NCBI RefSeq assembly: GCF_018446385.1
Contig: NC_055991.1
Span: forward strand, 101,105,712 to 101,169,711
Source: Zingiber officinale
Taxonomy: Eukaryota > Streptophyta > Magnoliopsida > Zingiberales > Zingiberaceae
Reading direction: 5' to 3'
Length of the DNA stretch: 64,000 nucleotides
Below, in pieces: positions 10,883 to 24,138 of this stretch; position 1 is the stretch's first letter; the number at the start of each line of letters is the position of its first letter. The notes under the pieces were generated by a model. The model did no database searches and was not told the DNA's origin. It saw only the letters and a program-made list of their open reading frames with translations. Made by a program: the position numbers and the translations under genes.

Positions 10883-11508
10883 CTTCATAGATCTCCGTCG
10901 ATGCTACTCCTTTCAACGCGGCAAACCCTCCAGCCTCTCTAGTCTCCTGTCATCGTTCCCTGCCAGTGCCTCCCTTCCAAGTTTGATCTTTGCCCCGTGC
11001 CTCTATAGTCTCCCGTCGATATTGTTGGCCTGCACATCTTACAATCCTCGTATGTCATCAACGCTTGCTCCCATCGTCAGTGAGGTGAGCCATATTTTAA
11101 ATTTTTGTTTGTGTCAATTTCTCTCTTCTCTTTTTCTTCCTGGATTCATGAATTTTATTTCAAAAAATATTACCTTATTTTGTTTCATTTTCAAATACAA
11201 ATGATATTTTGCTGGTATCTGTCTTTTGAGATGATCTGATGCTTATGAATTATGATGCTATCTATTTTTAGCTTCTTTTGAGATGATCTAATACTTATGA
11301 ATTATGATGCGATCTATTTTTGGCTTCTTTTGAGATGATCTGATGCTTATGAATTATGATGCTATCTATTTTTGGCTTCTGTTAAGATGATCTATGCTTA
11401 TGAATTATGATGCTATCTATTTTGGCTTGCTTTACAAATTCTTGTTAATGTAGGGATTATGTGGATGAGTGGACTATGATTTTTTGATGTTATGATATAT
11501 CATTTCAG
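10883..11508 (+). other. hAT 5' leader upstream of transposase
   Basis: Noncoding. It resumes the GC-rich hAT sequence after the copia insertion, then becomes AT-rich. A 52-bp tandem repeat with unit TTTTGAGATGATCTGATGC recurs at 11224, 11276, 11328 and about 11378, four copies in all. The transposase ATG follows at 11509. Confidence 0.7.
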
Positions 11509-13872
11509 ATGGAAAATAATGATAACGAGGTTGAGGGTGCTATGCAAACTATTCCAACTATGGGAAGTCAAGTTCTTGCATCGACAGCATCGCATTCACA
11601 AAATGAGAGTGTTCCAATTGAGGCAAACGAAGCAACTCTAAATAACACTTTAGATGTTGAAATTTCGGGTACAGATGTTGGAACAAAAAGAAAATGTAGA
11701 TCTATTGCATGGGATCATTTCGAGAAAAAACTAATTGGAGGAAAATGGAAAGCGATCTGCAATGATTGTAAGAAAACCTTAGGTGGTGATACTAAGAATG
11801 GTACCAAGCATTTACTTGACCACATGAAAATATGCTTGCACAAGAAACAGAAGACCATACAACAATCTCTATTGCAGCCAGCAAAATCCAATGATGGGAT
11901 AATGCAACTTGGGACATACCATTTCAACCAAGATCAAGCGAGGACAGAGCTTGCAAATATGATTATATTGCATGAGTACCCGTTATCTATGGTTGATCAT
12001 GTTGGCTTTAGAAGGTACTCTCATGCATTGCAACCAATATTTAAAGTTGTTTCCCGAAACACAATCAAGACTGACATCATGAAGATATTCGAGTATGAAA
12101 GAAATAAAACAATGAAATTATTAGACTCAAATGTTAGTCGAATTGCGTTGACAACTGATATGTGGACGGCAAGTAATCAACAAAGAGGATTCATGGCCAT
12201 CACTTCACACTTCATTGATGTTTCATGGAAATTACAAAGTCGGCTTGTCAGGTAAAGTTTTTTCTCTTGAACTTTATACTTGCATTTACCATTAATAATA
12301 TTACTATTATCATTAAAATGCATTATATTTTTTTTACTAGGTTTATATATGTGCCGTGTCCACATACTGCTGAGGTTCTCGCAAATGCACTTGTTGATTG
12401 CCTCTTGGATTGGAACTTGGATCGTAAGTTATCTACTTTAACCGTTGATAATTGCACAACTAATGATGCTATGATTGAGCTTATTCTGGACAAGCTTCCT
12501 CCGAGTTCACTTATCTTAGAAGGAAAATTATTTCACATGCGGTGTTGTGCCCATATTTTGAATTTGGTTGTGAGGGATGGACTAGAATTAATTAGTGATA
12601 GCATTGAAACAATTCGTTATAGTGTCGCATTTTGGACAGCAACACCAAAAGAGATGAAAAATTTATTGAAACAGCTCGACAATTGAAGGTTCCAAGCACA
12701 AAGAAACTAGAACTTGATTGCAAAACACGATGGAACTCTACATATTTAATGCTTAACACTGTATTGGAATATGAAGCTGTGTTTGCTCGTTTGAAACAAC
12801 GTGAAACTTTATATAAAAGAGTTCCCACACAAGAAGATTGGTCAAAAGTGAGAGAGATTTCTTCTAAATTGGAGATGTTTTTTGATGCCACAGAGTTATT
12901 TTCGGGGACCAAGTATCCCACTATAAATCTTTTCTTCTCTACTATTTGTGATATTAAGTTGGCAATTGGTGATTGGCTTCTCTCGGATGATAATGTGGTG
13001 AAAACAATGGCAACAAATATGAAAGTAAAGTTTGAAAAATATTGGGATGTAATGAATTGTTTATTGGCAATTGGGAGTATTTTAGATCCAAGGTACAAGA
13101 TGAAGACAGTTCAATTCTATTATCCTCTTGTTTATGGTGATATGTCTTCTTATGAGATTGAAAAACTAAAGAAAAAGTTGTGTGACATGGTTGAAGAGTA
13201 TGAGAAGAAATCCAAACAATCACAGAAAGTGAAAAATTCACAATCGTCTTCTTCTTTAAGGCCTCCACTTCCTAAGTGTGGTACTTATGCTGATAAATTT
13301 GAGATGTTCATGGATTCTAATAATAGTACTGAACATGAGAAGTCGGACTTGGATTATTATTTAGAAGAGTCTCTTTTGCCAAGAACAAGTGAGTTTGATA
13401 TCTTATGTTGGTGGAAGACAAATGGGATTAAATATCCCATTTTGCATGATATTGCTAAGGATGTGTTGGCCATTCCCGTGATGACCGTTGCTTCCGAATC
13501 AACATTCAGTACTAGTGGGAGAATTTTAAATGCTCATCGTAGTAGACTTCATTCTAAAACTGTTGAAGCTTTGATGTGTGCTCGAGATTGGTTATGGAGT
13601 GAAATTCAAGGTATTAAATAGTTTTCAAATGAAATTGTTTCTATTTCTTTATCGGTTTTCATTATAATATTTGTTATTCATTTTATCTTATTAGATTCTA
13701 CAATTTCAATTGATCAAAAGTTTGATAATGATGCTGATATAGAGGTAAGTTATTTTTATTATTGTATTAAAGTGTTTAAAATTTAATTAATATTTTTTCT
13801 ATATGTCTTATTATTTTGTAGGAGCCAGAGTCGTCACGCACAATTACAGATAGTAACTCCATAGAATGTTAG
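11509..13872 (+). pseudogene. Ac/RICESLEEPER-like hAT transposase, one frameshift
   Basis: Four exons join cleanly: 11509-12251, 12341-13610, 13695-13744 and 13822-13872, all with GT-AG introns, totalling about 704 codons. Visible parts in order are a BED zinc finger (exon 1, AWDHFEKKLIGGKWKAICND with a C-x2-C and a downstream His/Cys), the first catalytic Asp in TTDMWTAS, FIYVPCPHTAEV across the first splice, LTVDNCTTND with the second Asp, CCAHILNLVV, a DUF4413-type region (ILDPRYKM), and the C-terminal hAT dimerisation domain (VASESTFSTSGRILNAHRSR, then ARDWLW). A single base is missing near 12645-12660, within or next to an A run after TATPK, which shifts the frame and would truncate the protein. 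Everything else is open, so inactivation is recent. The enzyme would cut and paste the surrounding element. Confidence 0.88.
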
Positions 13873-15816
13873 AATTTAATGTGATGGTAAATTTAATGTG
13901 ATGGTCATAGATAGTAACTCTATAATCTATATGTCTTTTTTTCTATTTGCTTTTGTTGGACAATGTGATAGTTTCTGTTATTTGCTTTTATTGGATAATA
14001 TGATAAATTTAATCTCATTCAAATTCCTTGTCAACATTTATGCAGAAATAGATTTCAAAAACTGGATCATATTAAGGACTCCAATGAAGCTCTTACCCCC
14101 ACATAGCGAGGATACTTTAGTTTGCTTGAATACCAAGTGGTTCCCAAGTAAGTGCCTTCATTTTCGATCCCATAGGGTTTCATGTACAGGTACTAACCAT
14201 AGTACTTAATTCATATTGTTAGAAATCAGCATGTTAAAAGGGAGTGAGTGAAATGGAGAAATGATACTTTATCTCTTAGTTATACATTGCTATGTGAAAT
14301 TTGTTAACCATTCTTAAATATCATCTAATCTCTAACAACGTTGGATATGGGTGATTATATTAGAAATATACATGCTAAAAGAAGAAAGTGAGAACAAGAA
14401 GTATTGCTACACTGCAAATATTGCTATAGCATGCATCCTCCAATTGCGGGATAAATTCATAATTATCGCATTTCTGTTGTAATGATGAAAGCATAAATTA
14501 TGACAGCATGTATACGAAACCACAGGCAATAGTTCTGGCTCTGCATTAGTTCTAAAACAGTTCACAAAAACTTACAATTAAAAATTAGTAAAAAGCTTAC
14601 AACGAAAGGTTATCAGTAAGAGTTGTAGCTAATCTACACAATCATTACAGATCCCTCGTTCTAAACAAAACTTGGACCAAATGCTGCATTTGTTGGTGTC
14701 TGACCAACAGAGTTCAACATCTGAATACACCACAACTTCATCCTCCCTTCTGCTGAAGCTTCCTTCTCTTAAACCTGTCAGTCAACAATCAACAAACCTC
14801 TAGAATAACATTTGATGTGTTAACAAGCAAATATGTCAAGTTCATTAGAAAGTTACCAGGGCCATTTTTTCCATTAAATGAAAACTTCTTTTTTTTCTTT
14901 GACTGATCAACAGATGTAGGTAGTGTTTTCTAATGATTCTTCTTACCACCTAACGGTTTGATTTTCTTACCTGCATGTCTACAAGCATTTTTAATACTTG
15001 TATTAGATTCTTTAATTTTCTTAACTGCAGCATATACTTTAAACTGATTCACAAATTTAAAGTAATTCTAGCAGATATAATTTGCTTTAAAATGCAGATA
15101 TAGTTTTGCTATTTAATTCTCTTCCTGTAACTATCAAAACATAGTGAAACTAATTCTTATTCTAACTGCTTTCAAATACTTGTGCCTTTCTTGTTGTGAT
15201 TTTCCTCCTATTTACTCATTGAATTTTCCTTGTTTTGCACTCGGTTATTTACTCACTCTTGACTCATTGCTGTTCAGATTAACATGGAGACAATAGTTCA
15301 AAAGAGAACTTGTGACTTGTGAGTATCGCGGGCGAGTTGTGATGTCGTTATTCTTGCAAGGAAATAACTCTTGTTTTAGACAGTTTCATCAATACTTTTG
15401 TGATATTACTGTTGTGAATTGGTGGTGTATTTTGCGATAGACAGTTTCATCGATACTTTTGTGAAATTACTATTGTGAATTGGTAGTTTTTTGAGAATCT
15501 ATCGCATTGCTGTATTATTTATTTTCTTTTGATTATACAATAGAATGAATAGAATATAATGAAAGTAAATTGATATAGTAATTTTTTCTAAAATCGGGGA
15601 TGGGGTCGGGGACGGGGCGGGGATTGGATTCCCCGATAAAAAAATCGGGGGCGGGGGCGGGGGCGGGGATGGGAATTTAATCCCCGTGGGGCCGGGTTCG
15701 GGGATTCCCCGATTAGAAAAAATCGGGTATGGGGCGGGGATGGGGGCGGGGATAAAATTCGGGGACGGGGATGGGGATGATAAACCCGTCCCCGCCCCGA
15801 CCCATTGCCATTCCTA
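13873..15816 (+). other. hAT 3' noncoding region
   Basis: No coding similarity was recognised. A 61-bp direct duplication beginning GACAGTTTCATC starts at 15379 and again at 15440. The last 220 bp is the GGGG/CCCC-rich subterminal block ending in the terminal inverted repeat. The length is unusual for a hAT tail, so a decayed insertion could be hidden at about 14040-15250. Confidence 0.55.
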
Positions 15817-15870
15817 AGTCTGTGTTGCAGGTCCGCACGGAGTCCACAGGAGGTTAGCACGAGCATCACA

Positions 15871-17904
15871 TTTCCAACTTTCCGTCTCTTCGACTTTCGG
15901 ACAGGATTACCCATGATAACCAACTGCCTCAGTCGCTAACCATTCAAAAGCGTTAATTCTGCACAGAAGATCCATGTTATTTACCTTAGCCTCTTGCATT
16001 TCAACTCCTGAGTCAAAACATACCAAGGTTTATGTTGCTAAATCAAGTTTACCCATTATTTAGGGAGCACACCAAACTTCAAACGGATTGATCAAAGAGA
16101 GCATCATTTGAGGCAGCTATCATAATAGGCTCCTTAGGTGTACAACCGTCTTTTAATCATCGTGAAGAACAAGACGATAGTGGTGGTGGTGGTGGTGGTG
16201 GTGTCAAAGCAACCTCGGGCATGTAGAGGAACGCAACCATGGCTATAGGCTCCTCGTCTGCTGACAGTTGGTGGGGAGAGCGAAGGATTGTCATATGTAG
16301 GATCGAGAGAAATGCAGAAGAGGATGAATATAGAGCACGTTGATTATGCATTTAAAAATCATTTTTCTCTTTTTCAAAGTGTACAACGGAAATGTAAACA
16401 AAAAGTAAGATAACACTTTTAATTTTATTTGAATCATAGCCTCAGGCTGCTAGTCTAAGAATAACAATTGTTAATTATTTCGATTGAACAATCCACTATT
16501 AATCTCATTCTTCAAAGAAAGAGATTCGTCTGAAGAAGGATAACAAATTTACCATTCATTAGAGTTTAAAGCACAAAGATGAACTTGTAATAAATAAATA
16601 TATTGACAAAAAGAATTTTGGAGGGTTGCTTCATTGTCGAAGTAGCACAACGACATTGCATCAAGATTTCAGAGCAGAATGAGAATGACAAGGCGTAAGC
16701 AATTGATGTCGAAACCTTTGGTCGAGTATTTCTTTTATAGGTCTAGATCTATCTATCGATCGCCTCAATAATTGGATCCAGATCCAATTTATCGGTCTAT
16801 AAATCTACAGGATCAATCTACCGATCCATCCCTCGACTAGTATCTGTTAAATACATGAATGGAGAAGAAATGGAAGAGGAAAGAGACTCCATTGTGAATG
16901 GAATTTTAGTCCCACATTGAAAATTTCAAAGTATTTTTGTTAGTTTATATTGATTCACATACATTGAGGATGTGAACAAATGCATAGGGAGAGGCTCTGT
17001 CTCACGCGTGAGTGTACAGGGGGTGCAAATCCAGGCTTCATATTGCACTAAACCAAGTTGACTCGTGTGCGAACGCGACCTGCGCACGCGACGCAAATGC
17101 CGGCCCGATCGGGGTAAAATTTGCCCAAGTGGAACAACCAACATTCATTTTGCCACGTAGATCTTTTGCTGCTAAGGAGGCTCCGATCATAAGCAGAGAA
17201 GTCCATTTTTTTTCCTCCTCCTTTGTCGTGCATCTCCTGCTCGGCAGAGTGCTCGTGGTAGCATTCGGGTACCATTCAGCTCGTCATGACCACCAGTGCT
17301 TGGTCGGATTCACAGTCGGTCGTTGTATCCTGGGAAACAGATGACCCTTGTAAGCCTCGAAGCACAGCTGGAGGTGGGTGAATCTGTTTCAAGAAAACTG
17401 CGACTCGTAGACCTCGGTCAGCTCGCCCGGTTGGTCTCTTTGTCAGATCGACAGACTTCTCTGACCGCTCGGGATCTTCGTCCGGTCGGCCAGTCATTTT
17501 GACAGCCCGACCTGTCTGCTTCACTCGACCGATCTCTCTGACAGTCCGACCTGTCTGCTCGACCTGGCAGACCTCTCTGTCCGCCCGATTTGTCTACTCG
17601 ACCCGACCGACCTCTCTTGCTCGGCTTGTCTGCCTCGTCCGACCGGCCTCTCTTGTTAGGGCTGTTAGCCTCGTCCGACCCGCCTATTTGCTCGGGCGCT
17701 CTGCTCACTCAATCACTCTGAGGTTGACACTTGGATAAAAATCAGCCCCTGCTAGCAGCCTGAGATCATTTGCTCAGGTCAGCTCAACTGTAAGTTGAAT
17801 TTAAATTCTGTGTAATATTTTAAATTCAACTAAGTCCCCTAAAAATCTTCGGCAACAGATTATTTGTATTCCAACAATCTTGAAACAGATTCGCTTCTGT
17901 TGAA
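15871..17904. other. Noncoding; flank of gypsy LTR and copia leader
   Basis: No gene was seen. Items present are a (GTG)n microsatellite (16179-16203), an AGTCCCACATTG-like motif near 16906, and a degenerate 40-50 bp tandem repeat of TGACAGCCCGACCTGTCTGC type (about 17500-17700). The last few hundred bases lead straight into the copia gag start at 17905 and are probably its untranslated leader or LTR remnant, but I found no primer site or LTR boundary. Confidence 0.45.
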
Positions 17905-20900
17905 ATGGCCACAGAACGAAATGTTGAGGTGCAACAGACTCAACACATGCATGCCCCCTTCGCCCCGATTGGAACTGTGTCAATCAACCACGGTGGAAAG
18001 CCAGAGAAGTTCAGTGGACTGAACTTCAAGAGGTGGCAGCAGAAGATGCTCTTCTACTTGACCACGCTCAACCTGGCTCGGATCTTAACCAAAGACCCTC
18101 CCAAGTGTGATGAGGATGATGATGCGTAGACCATCAGTACAGTGGAGGCATGGACTCATTCTGAGTTCCTCTTTCGAAACTACATCCTCAACTACCTTGC
18201 CGACTCACTGTACGCTGTGTATAGCATGAAGAAAACGGCTAAGGAGCTATGGGAGTCCCTGGACAAGAAATACAAGACGGAGGATGTAGGGGCAAAGAAG
18301 TTCATCGTGAGCCAATTCCTGGACTACAAGATGGTTGATTCCAAGACGGTGATCAGTCAAGTCCAAGAGCTTTAGGTGATCTTGCACGAGATCCACTCAG
18401 AAGGGATGGTTCTGAGTGAAACCTTCCAGGTGGCTGCTATCATTGAAAAGCTGCCTCCCGGCTAGAAGGTCTTCAAGAACTACCTGAAGCACAAATGGAA
18501 GGAAATGAATGTGGAGGAACTCATTGTTTGACTTCGCATCGAAAAAGACAACAAGAGTTCAGAGAGAAAACTGTTCTCTCAGGCTACTGTGAAAGCCAAC
18601 GTGGTCGAGCACGGTCAAAGCTCGAAATGGAATAACCCTAAGTCTTCCAAGATGGGACCCAAAGGAGGCATTAGTAAGAAGAAGTTCTCTGGGAAGTGCT
18701 TCAACTGTGACAAGGTGGGTCACAAATCTTCGGAGTGCAGAAAGTCAAAGAAGAAGCAAGATGCCAACCTGAACGAGGGACCAGAAATGGACGACCACTA
18801 CGCAGTGGTCTCAGAACTGAACCTGGTCGATTCAAACCCGCGACAATGGTGGATTGATACTGGAGCCACCAGACATGTGTGCTGTAACAAGGAGCTGTTC
18901 CACAACTTTGAAGAAGTCACTGGAGACAAACTGTTCATGGGGAACTCAGCAACCTTGGATATAATGAGCCAAGGAAAGGTGGTGCTGAAGATGACCTCGG
19001 GCAAGGACTTTACTCTGAGTAATGTGCTGTATGTTCTGGAGATTCGGAAGAATCTAGTGTCCGGATCACTGCTAAGCAAGCATGACTTTTGCATTGTTTT
19101 TTAGTCGGACAAAGTTGTATTGTCCAAAAATGGAGTGTTTGTAAGAAGGGGCTATGTATCTGATGGGTTGTTTAAACTTAATGTAATGGTGATTAGGCCT
19201 AAGATAAATAAAACTGAAAGCTCTTCCACTTATATACTTGAGTCTTCGTATTTGTGGCATGGTAGACTAGGACATGTTAACTACAATGTTTTGCGTAGAT
19301 TAATTAATATGCAAAGCATACCTACATTCCACCTTGACCCAAAACACAAGTGTGAGATTTGTGTTGACGCGAAAATGACAAGGTCATCCTTTCAACATAT
19401 TGAAAGAAGTAACGAATCACTTGACCTAATCCACACTTATGTGTGCGACCTAAAAGGTACGCCAACACGTGGTGGTAATAAATACTTTATCACTTTTATA
19501 GATGATAACACAAAATAATGTTATGCGTATCTTCTTAAAAGTAAGGATGAAGCTATAGAGAAATTTGCTCTCTATAAGACTGAGGTTGAAAACCAACTTA
19601 ATAGAAAAATTAAGGTGGTTCAAAATGATCGAGGCGGTGAATATGTATCACTGTTTGCTGAGTTGTGTGCTGAACATGGCATCAGACACAAAACAACGGC
19701 TCCTTATACTCCTCAGCAAAATGGAGTTGTTGAGCGAAAGAATCGAACTCTAAAGGAGATGATGAATGCTCTTCTATTGAGCTTTAGATTGCCAGAGCCC
19801 ATGTGGGGGGAAGCTGTGTTAACAGTGAATTACCTTTTAAATAAGGTGCCCCAGAAGAAAATAGATAAGAGCCCTTATGAGTTGTGGAATGAAAGACAAC
19901 CGTCCTACAAATATTTATGAATGTGAGGGTGTCTTGCCAAAGTGTTGGTGCTTGATCCGAAAATGATTAAGATAGGACTAAAGACTATTGATTGCATATT
20001 TATTGGATATGCACAAAACAAACTGCGTATAGATTTTGTGTGAGTCACACATATCGGAGATACACAAGAACTCGATAATCGAATAGAGAAATGCCTTGTT
20101 CTTTGAGCATGTGTTTCCGTATAAGACCCGAGAGGATGCTAGCTCCTCAAAACGGGCAAATGAAACACAAGGCCAAGAAGAAGATAATGATGATGAGGAA
20201 CCTATGGAGGTTGAGCCTAGACGGAGCAAAAGAGAGAGTTCGGGTAGAAAAATCCTATGGATCGGATTTTATCACTTTCGTGTTGAAGAGTGAGCCCCGA
20301 AGTTACTCAGAAGCTGTAGGCTCTTCTGATGGACCTCACTGGAGAGAGGCAATTGCATCTGAGATAAAATCTATCTTACAAAATCACACTTGGGAACTTG
20401 TGGATCTTCCTTCGGGAAGTAAACCATTAGGTTGCAAGTGGATTTTCAAGAAGAAAATGAAGTCAGATGGCATGATTGATAAGTATAAGGCCAGACTGGT
20501 AATAAAAGGATATCGACAACGAGAGGCCTCGATTACTTTGACACGTATTCTCTGGTGTCGAGAATAACTTCCATTAGAGTACTGTTGGCTATCGTCGCTC
20601 TATGAAATTTCGAAATATATCAAATGGATGTAAAAACTGTCTTTCTAAATGGGGATTTAGAAGAGGAGATCTACATAGAGCAACCTGAGGGGTTTTCTGT
20701 ACTAGGACAGGAAAACAAGGTTTATAGATTGGTGAAGTCATTATATGGCTTGAAACAAGCACCAAAGCAATGACATGAAAAATTTGATAATGCCATGAAG
20801 GAATATGGATTCAAGATCAATGAATGTGATAAATGTATCTACATGAAAGCCACAGAGAGTGACTATGTCATCTTGTGCCTCTACGTAGATGACATATTTA

Positions 20901-21389
20901 TCATTAAAAGTAATGATAAGATAATATAATCCACAAAAGGTATGTTGAGCTTAAGATTTGATATGAAAGACATGGGCCTAGCTGATGTGATTCTAGGAAT
21001 CAAAAATTTTAGAACAACAGAATGACTTGTTCTTAATCAGTCACATTACGTGGACAAAATTCTTGAGAAATTCACCAAGAGTGATATTGCGTTGGCACGA
21101 ACGCCGATAGATACGAGTCAACATCTATCGAAAAATCGAGGTGATTGGAAGTTTGATATACTTGATGAGTTGTACACGACCAAACTTGACCTACGCAGTA
21201 AGCAAACTGAGTAAATACACGAATAATCCCGGCGTTGAGCACTGGAAAGGGATAGCAAGAGTACTGAGGTACTTGAGGTATACTCGTGAATATGGACTGC
21301 ACTATACAAGATATCCTGTTGTGATCGAAGGATACAACGATGCAAGTTGGATATCTGATATAAAAGACTCTATGTCTACGATTCTGTAG
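17905..21389 (+). pseudogene. Decayed Ty1-copia gag-pol polyprotein
   Basis: In order: Gag start MATERNVEVQQTQ with FSGLNFKRWQQKMLFYL; zinc knuckle CFNCDKVGHKSSEC (about 18700-18740); aspartic protease WWIDTGATRHVC (about 18847); integrase LWHGRLGHVN, NDRGGEY, and APYTPQQNGVVERKN; reverse transcriptase LVDLPSGSKPLGCKWIFKKK, a LYGLKQAPK segment and the catalytic LYVDD (about 20878-20892); start of the RNase H region (about 21141-21389). More than ten in-frame stops and several frame changes are present (for example at 18127, 18373, 19104, 19518 and 19918). RNase H is truncated, and no flanking LTR or primer site could be recognised. An old, dead copy. Confidence 0.9.
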
Positions 21390-22369
21390 AATAATATGGC
21401 AATTCTGTGCCAATTTGGGAAATAAATTGTAACCAGCTAGAGTTACTGAAACCTGTAAAGCCTTTGAGTATGCATTGATAGGGATCTTAAGAAGCAAGAT
21501 GAAGAAATATTGAGATTTGTAGTGGTTAAACAGGGCAAAGTTGATACAAAGTCAAAAACTTTCTATAAGGATCCAGATTTGCAGCTAGCTGTGCTACATT
21601 GTATGAGATTTGCCATTGAACAGAAATGAAATTTAGTTTTGATTAAGATCAAGTGCAAAAGAATAATTTCGAAATTTAAGACTGGGTTCTGAATTTTTGA
21701 AATGTTTCAGCTGGTTTCTGCAGTAGGCAAACTCTGAAAAATTGTGAGTGCAGATTTTCTAAATTGAATCATGAATCTGAATTCATGAGTTTAATCTCAT
21801 GCTTCTTTGATTCCTGAAATTACCTAACCGGATTAGTATAGAATTGTCAAGCTATTTCACACAATATCTATGCTTTGCAGTTAGTCCTTCCTTTTATCAG
21901 CAGCAAAAGATTTTGAAAACTATACTTGATGTATCAACCTTGACATGCCGCGTGCCAAGTTTTTGTGACAAGTTTCTGATAAGTGGAAAGACCAAGTGAA
22001 GTTCTTCCACAGATTCCAGTATTTCTGAATTTAGGAATATGTTTGATGATTGTAGCTGAATTCCAGAATCCAGATTTGTTTGTGTCAAGTCTTGGTTATT
22101 AACTTTTAATTAGTAAGAGGTCAAAGTGAAGTTGATGATCTTCCATTACCATTTGGTGTTCTAGTCTCTTCAAACTTTACATGATTTTAAGCAAGCAACT
22201 ATAATGGATGTGGATTCTGAAATTGAATTTGGAAGTTGAGTGCTGACATTGAATTGTAGGAATGAACCAGCTCAGCAACCCTTTACTTACTGTAGAGAAA
22301 GAAACAAGAACCAATTACACTCAAGGTCATTGATTGAACAAATCAAGCTGTGAAAGAATGTATCAACTT
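21390..22369. other. No recognised feature
   Basis: AT-rich noncoding sequence follows the decayed copia RNase H. No polypurine tract or LTR start was found. GTGCCAAGTTTTTGT occurs here (about 21953) and again beyond the solo LTR (about 24157), consistent with a locally repeated background. Confidence 0.4.
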
Positions 22370-24138
22370 TGTTAGTATTAGCCCTAGTACCAATTATGAG
22401 ATGATTGTAAAGGGCTCATTTTGTATCATATTTCATTATTAATAAAGACAAAGTTGGTTATTATATTACTTCAATTCAGTGTCGAATAAATAAGTATAAT
22501 AATGTCCTAGAGTAGGAGGTTCTAATCTACAACATATCAATTGGTTGAATTGATAGTGAGATATTGTAGATATACATAGAACACTACTCTTAACTATTCC
22601 TAGTCAAACATTAATATGCAAGGACAATATTAATGTGTTGAGACTAGCATGTAGGTCAACGGATGACTTAATCTCACAAGTCATGGATATAAGATATCAG
22701 GTTGACACATGAGTATATATTAGAGAATATATACTGAATGACTCGCCATGAGAATATTTCATAGATCGTTATATGAGTGTCATAAATATTCTCATGTGAC
22801 TATTGGTATGAATAGTTCTTAGACCTGAAGTCACTACGGTTCCCTACATAAGGAGTTATATACTTTGGTATCGTCAAATGTCACCCGTAATAGGGTGGAC
22901 TATAAAGTCGATCACTGGGTATGCAATAAATTATGCGGAGGGATGTGAGTGATGTAGATGGGATCTATCCCTTCCATATGACGGAAGCGATATCTGTGGG
23001 CCCCTTGATTAGTAGGACACAAGAAAGCATGACCATACGTAAATGAGTCAATATGAGATATTGAACTCATTTGTTTGAGTGTGTCTACTTGGAGATCAAG
23101 AAACACAAAGATTGATAAGAGGATGACACGGTCTATGCCTCATTGATCAATCTAGATATCAAGGATAGAGGGACCAAGTCATACAAGATAATAGCCATGA
23201 AAATATTAAGTCAGATCTCGACATTCTTGTCACTTGGGTAGCAATAATGTCTTGTTAGATGTCACTCATTACTTATGTATTTAAATGTTGATTTGGATAC
23301 ATTGCCAATGTTACAAGAACCTATTGGGTCACACATAAAGAACAAGTCAATGGAGATGGATTCATATGATGAATCATTGGATTAAGTCTAATTCAAATTG
23401 GACTCATTGAGTAAGACTCAATTAAATCCATCTATTGGATTGTGTCCAATTCAAATTAGACTCATTGAATCAATTAGATTGATGATTAATGAGTTGGACT
23501 CATTATATGATTTCATGAATTATTTGATGATTAATGAGTTGGACTCATTATATGATTTCATGAATTTGAATTCATGAAGAAAGAGGAGTGTACAACTTGA
23601 ATTACTCATGCATTGGATGCACTGGATGAAGAGTGAACAATTTGAATTGCTCATGCATTGCATGCATAGGATGTATTAGATTCATTGGATGAAGACAAAT
23701 ATTAATGTCAATCAAGGCAATTGACATTAAGGCATGAGGCAATTTCATGAATCTACAAAAGGAAGTTTTTGGATTCATTTTCATGATGAATTTTTGGTGT
23801 TCTTGCTCTTCTTCCTCCTCCTCTTTTCCACTTGTCGAAACTTCCAAGAAGGGTTGCTAGCACAACCTTTGGTTGTTTCATTCTCCACTTTGTGAGTTTG
23901 TGAGACAAATGAGACTTGTTCGTGTGGATACCATAGAGGCACGGCCACTTGATCGCGCGAAGATCTGCATCTAAAGAAACGTTGCTGTCGGGATTGCGAA
24001 GGGCACGCAACAAAGGTATAACTTTCTCATGTAGAAAATTAGTACTTAGTATATGCTTTCCTTTCGCATGGATATTTTGGAAAGGAACTAGATGTTTTCC
24101 GCTGCGCTTTCACTTGTTTAGCGCCCTAGTTCCTTACA
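22370..24138 (+). mobile_element. Large copia solo LTR (Angela/Tork-like)
   Basis: The 1,769-bp LTR-like unit starts TGTTAGTATTAG and ends CTTACA, flanked by AACTT (22365-22369) and AACTA (24139-24143), a duplication with one mismatch. Its layout (AT-rich start, central ATAGGGTGG-type segment, purine/pyrimidine-rich 3' part and a GCGCCCTAGTTCC end) resembles the LTR at 32597-34467 and Angela-class LTRs in general. No interior sequence adjoins it, so it is read as a solo LTR. Confidence 0.6.
23481..23570 (+). repeat. 45-bp direct duplication
   Basis: GATGATTAATGAGTTGGACT and the following 25 bases are repeated head to tail (23481 and 23526) inside the solo LTR. Related GGACTCATTGA motifs also occur upstream from about 23400. 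Confidence 0.85.

Larger units (their letters stand above)
3333..15816 (+). mobile_element. hAT (Ac-type) DNA transposon, 12.5 kb with nested insert
   Basis: Terminal inverted repeats TAGGGGTGGCAAT (3333) and ATTGCCATTCCTA (to 15816) are flanked by a perfect 8-bp duplication AGTCTGTG (3325-3332 and 15817-15824), the hallmark of hAT insertion. GGGG/CCCC-rich subterminal regions occupy both ends (3345-3505 and 15593-15800). It encodes an Ac-like transposase (11509-13872). Removing the nested copia element (3704-10877) leaves about 7.3 kb, long for this family, so the 13873-15590 part may hold additional unrecognised sequence. Confidence 0.92.
2488..15870 (+). mobile_element. Gypsy-type 3' LTR split by a hAT insertion
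   Basis: The LTR starts TGTGATGC at 2488 after a polypurine tract (GAGGGGGAGA) and ends GCATCACA at 15870, a perfect 8-bp terminal inverted repeat. The hAT at 3333-15816 interrupts it. Without the hAT and one target copy the LTR is about 0.89 kb. A TATA box (TATATAAA) is at 3167-3174. No gypsy coding sequence is in the window, so assignment to gypsy rests on general look and is weaker than the boundaries. The GAGCGGCTACCCTGCTCGAC motif occurs twice near 2690-2770. Confidence 0.7.

Noticed and set aside
16157..16351. Frame with a Pro run
   Set aside because: Caused by the (GTG)n microsatellite.
17418..17738. Arg/Ser-rich frames on both strands
   Set aside because: Generated by the degenerate CGACCTGTCTG repeat.
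21390..22369. 3' LTR of the 17905-21389 copia element continuing into the solo LTR at 22370
   Set aside because: No polypurine tract precedes 22370, and the near-matching AACTT/AACTA flanks fit a separate insertion.
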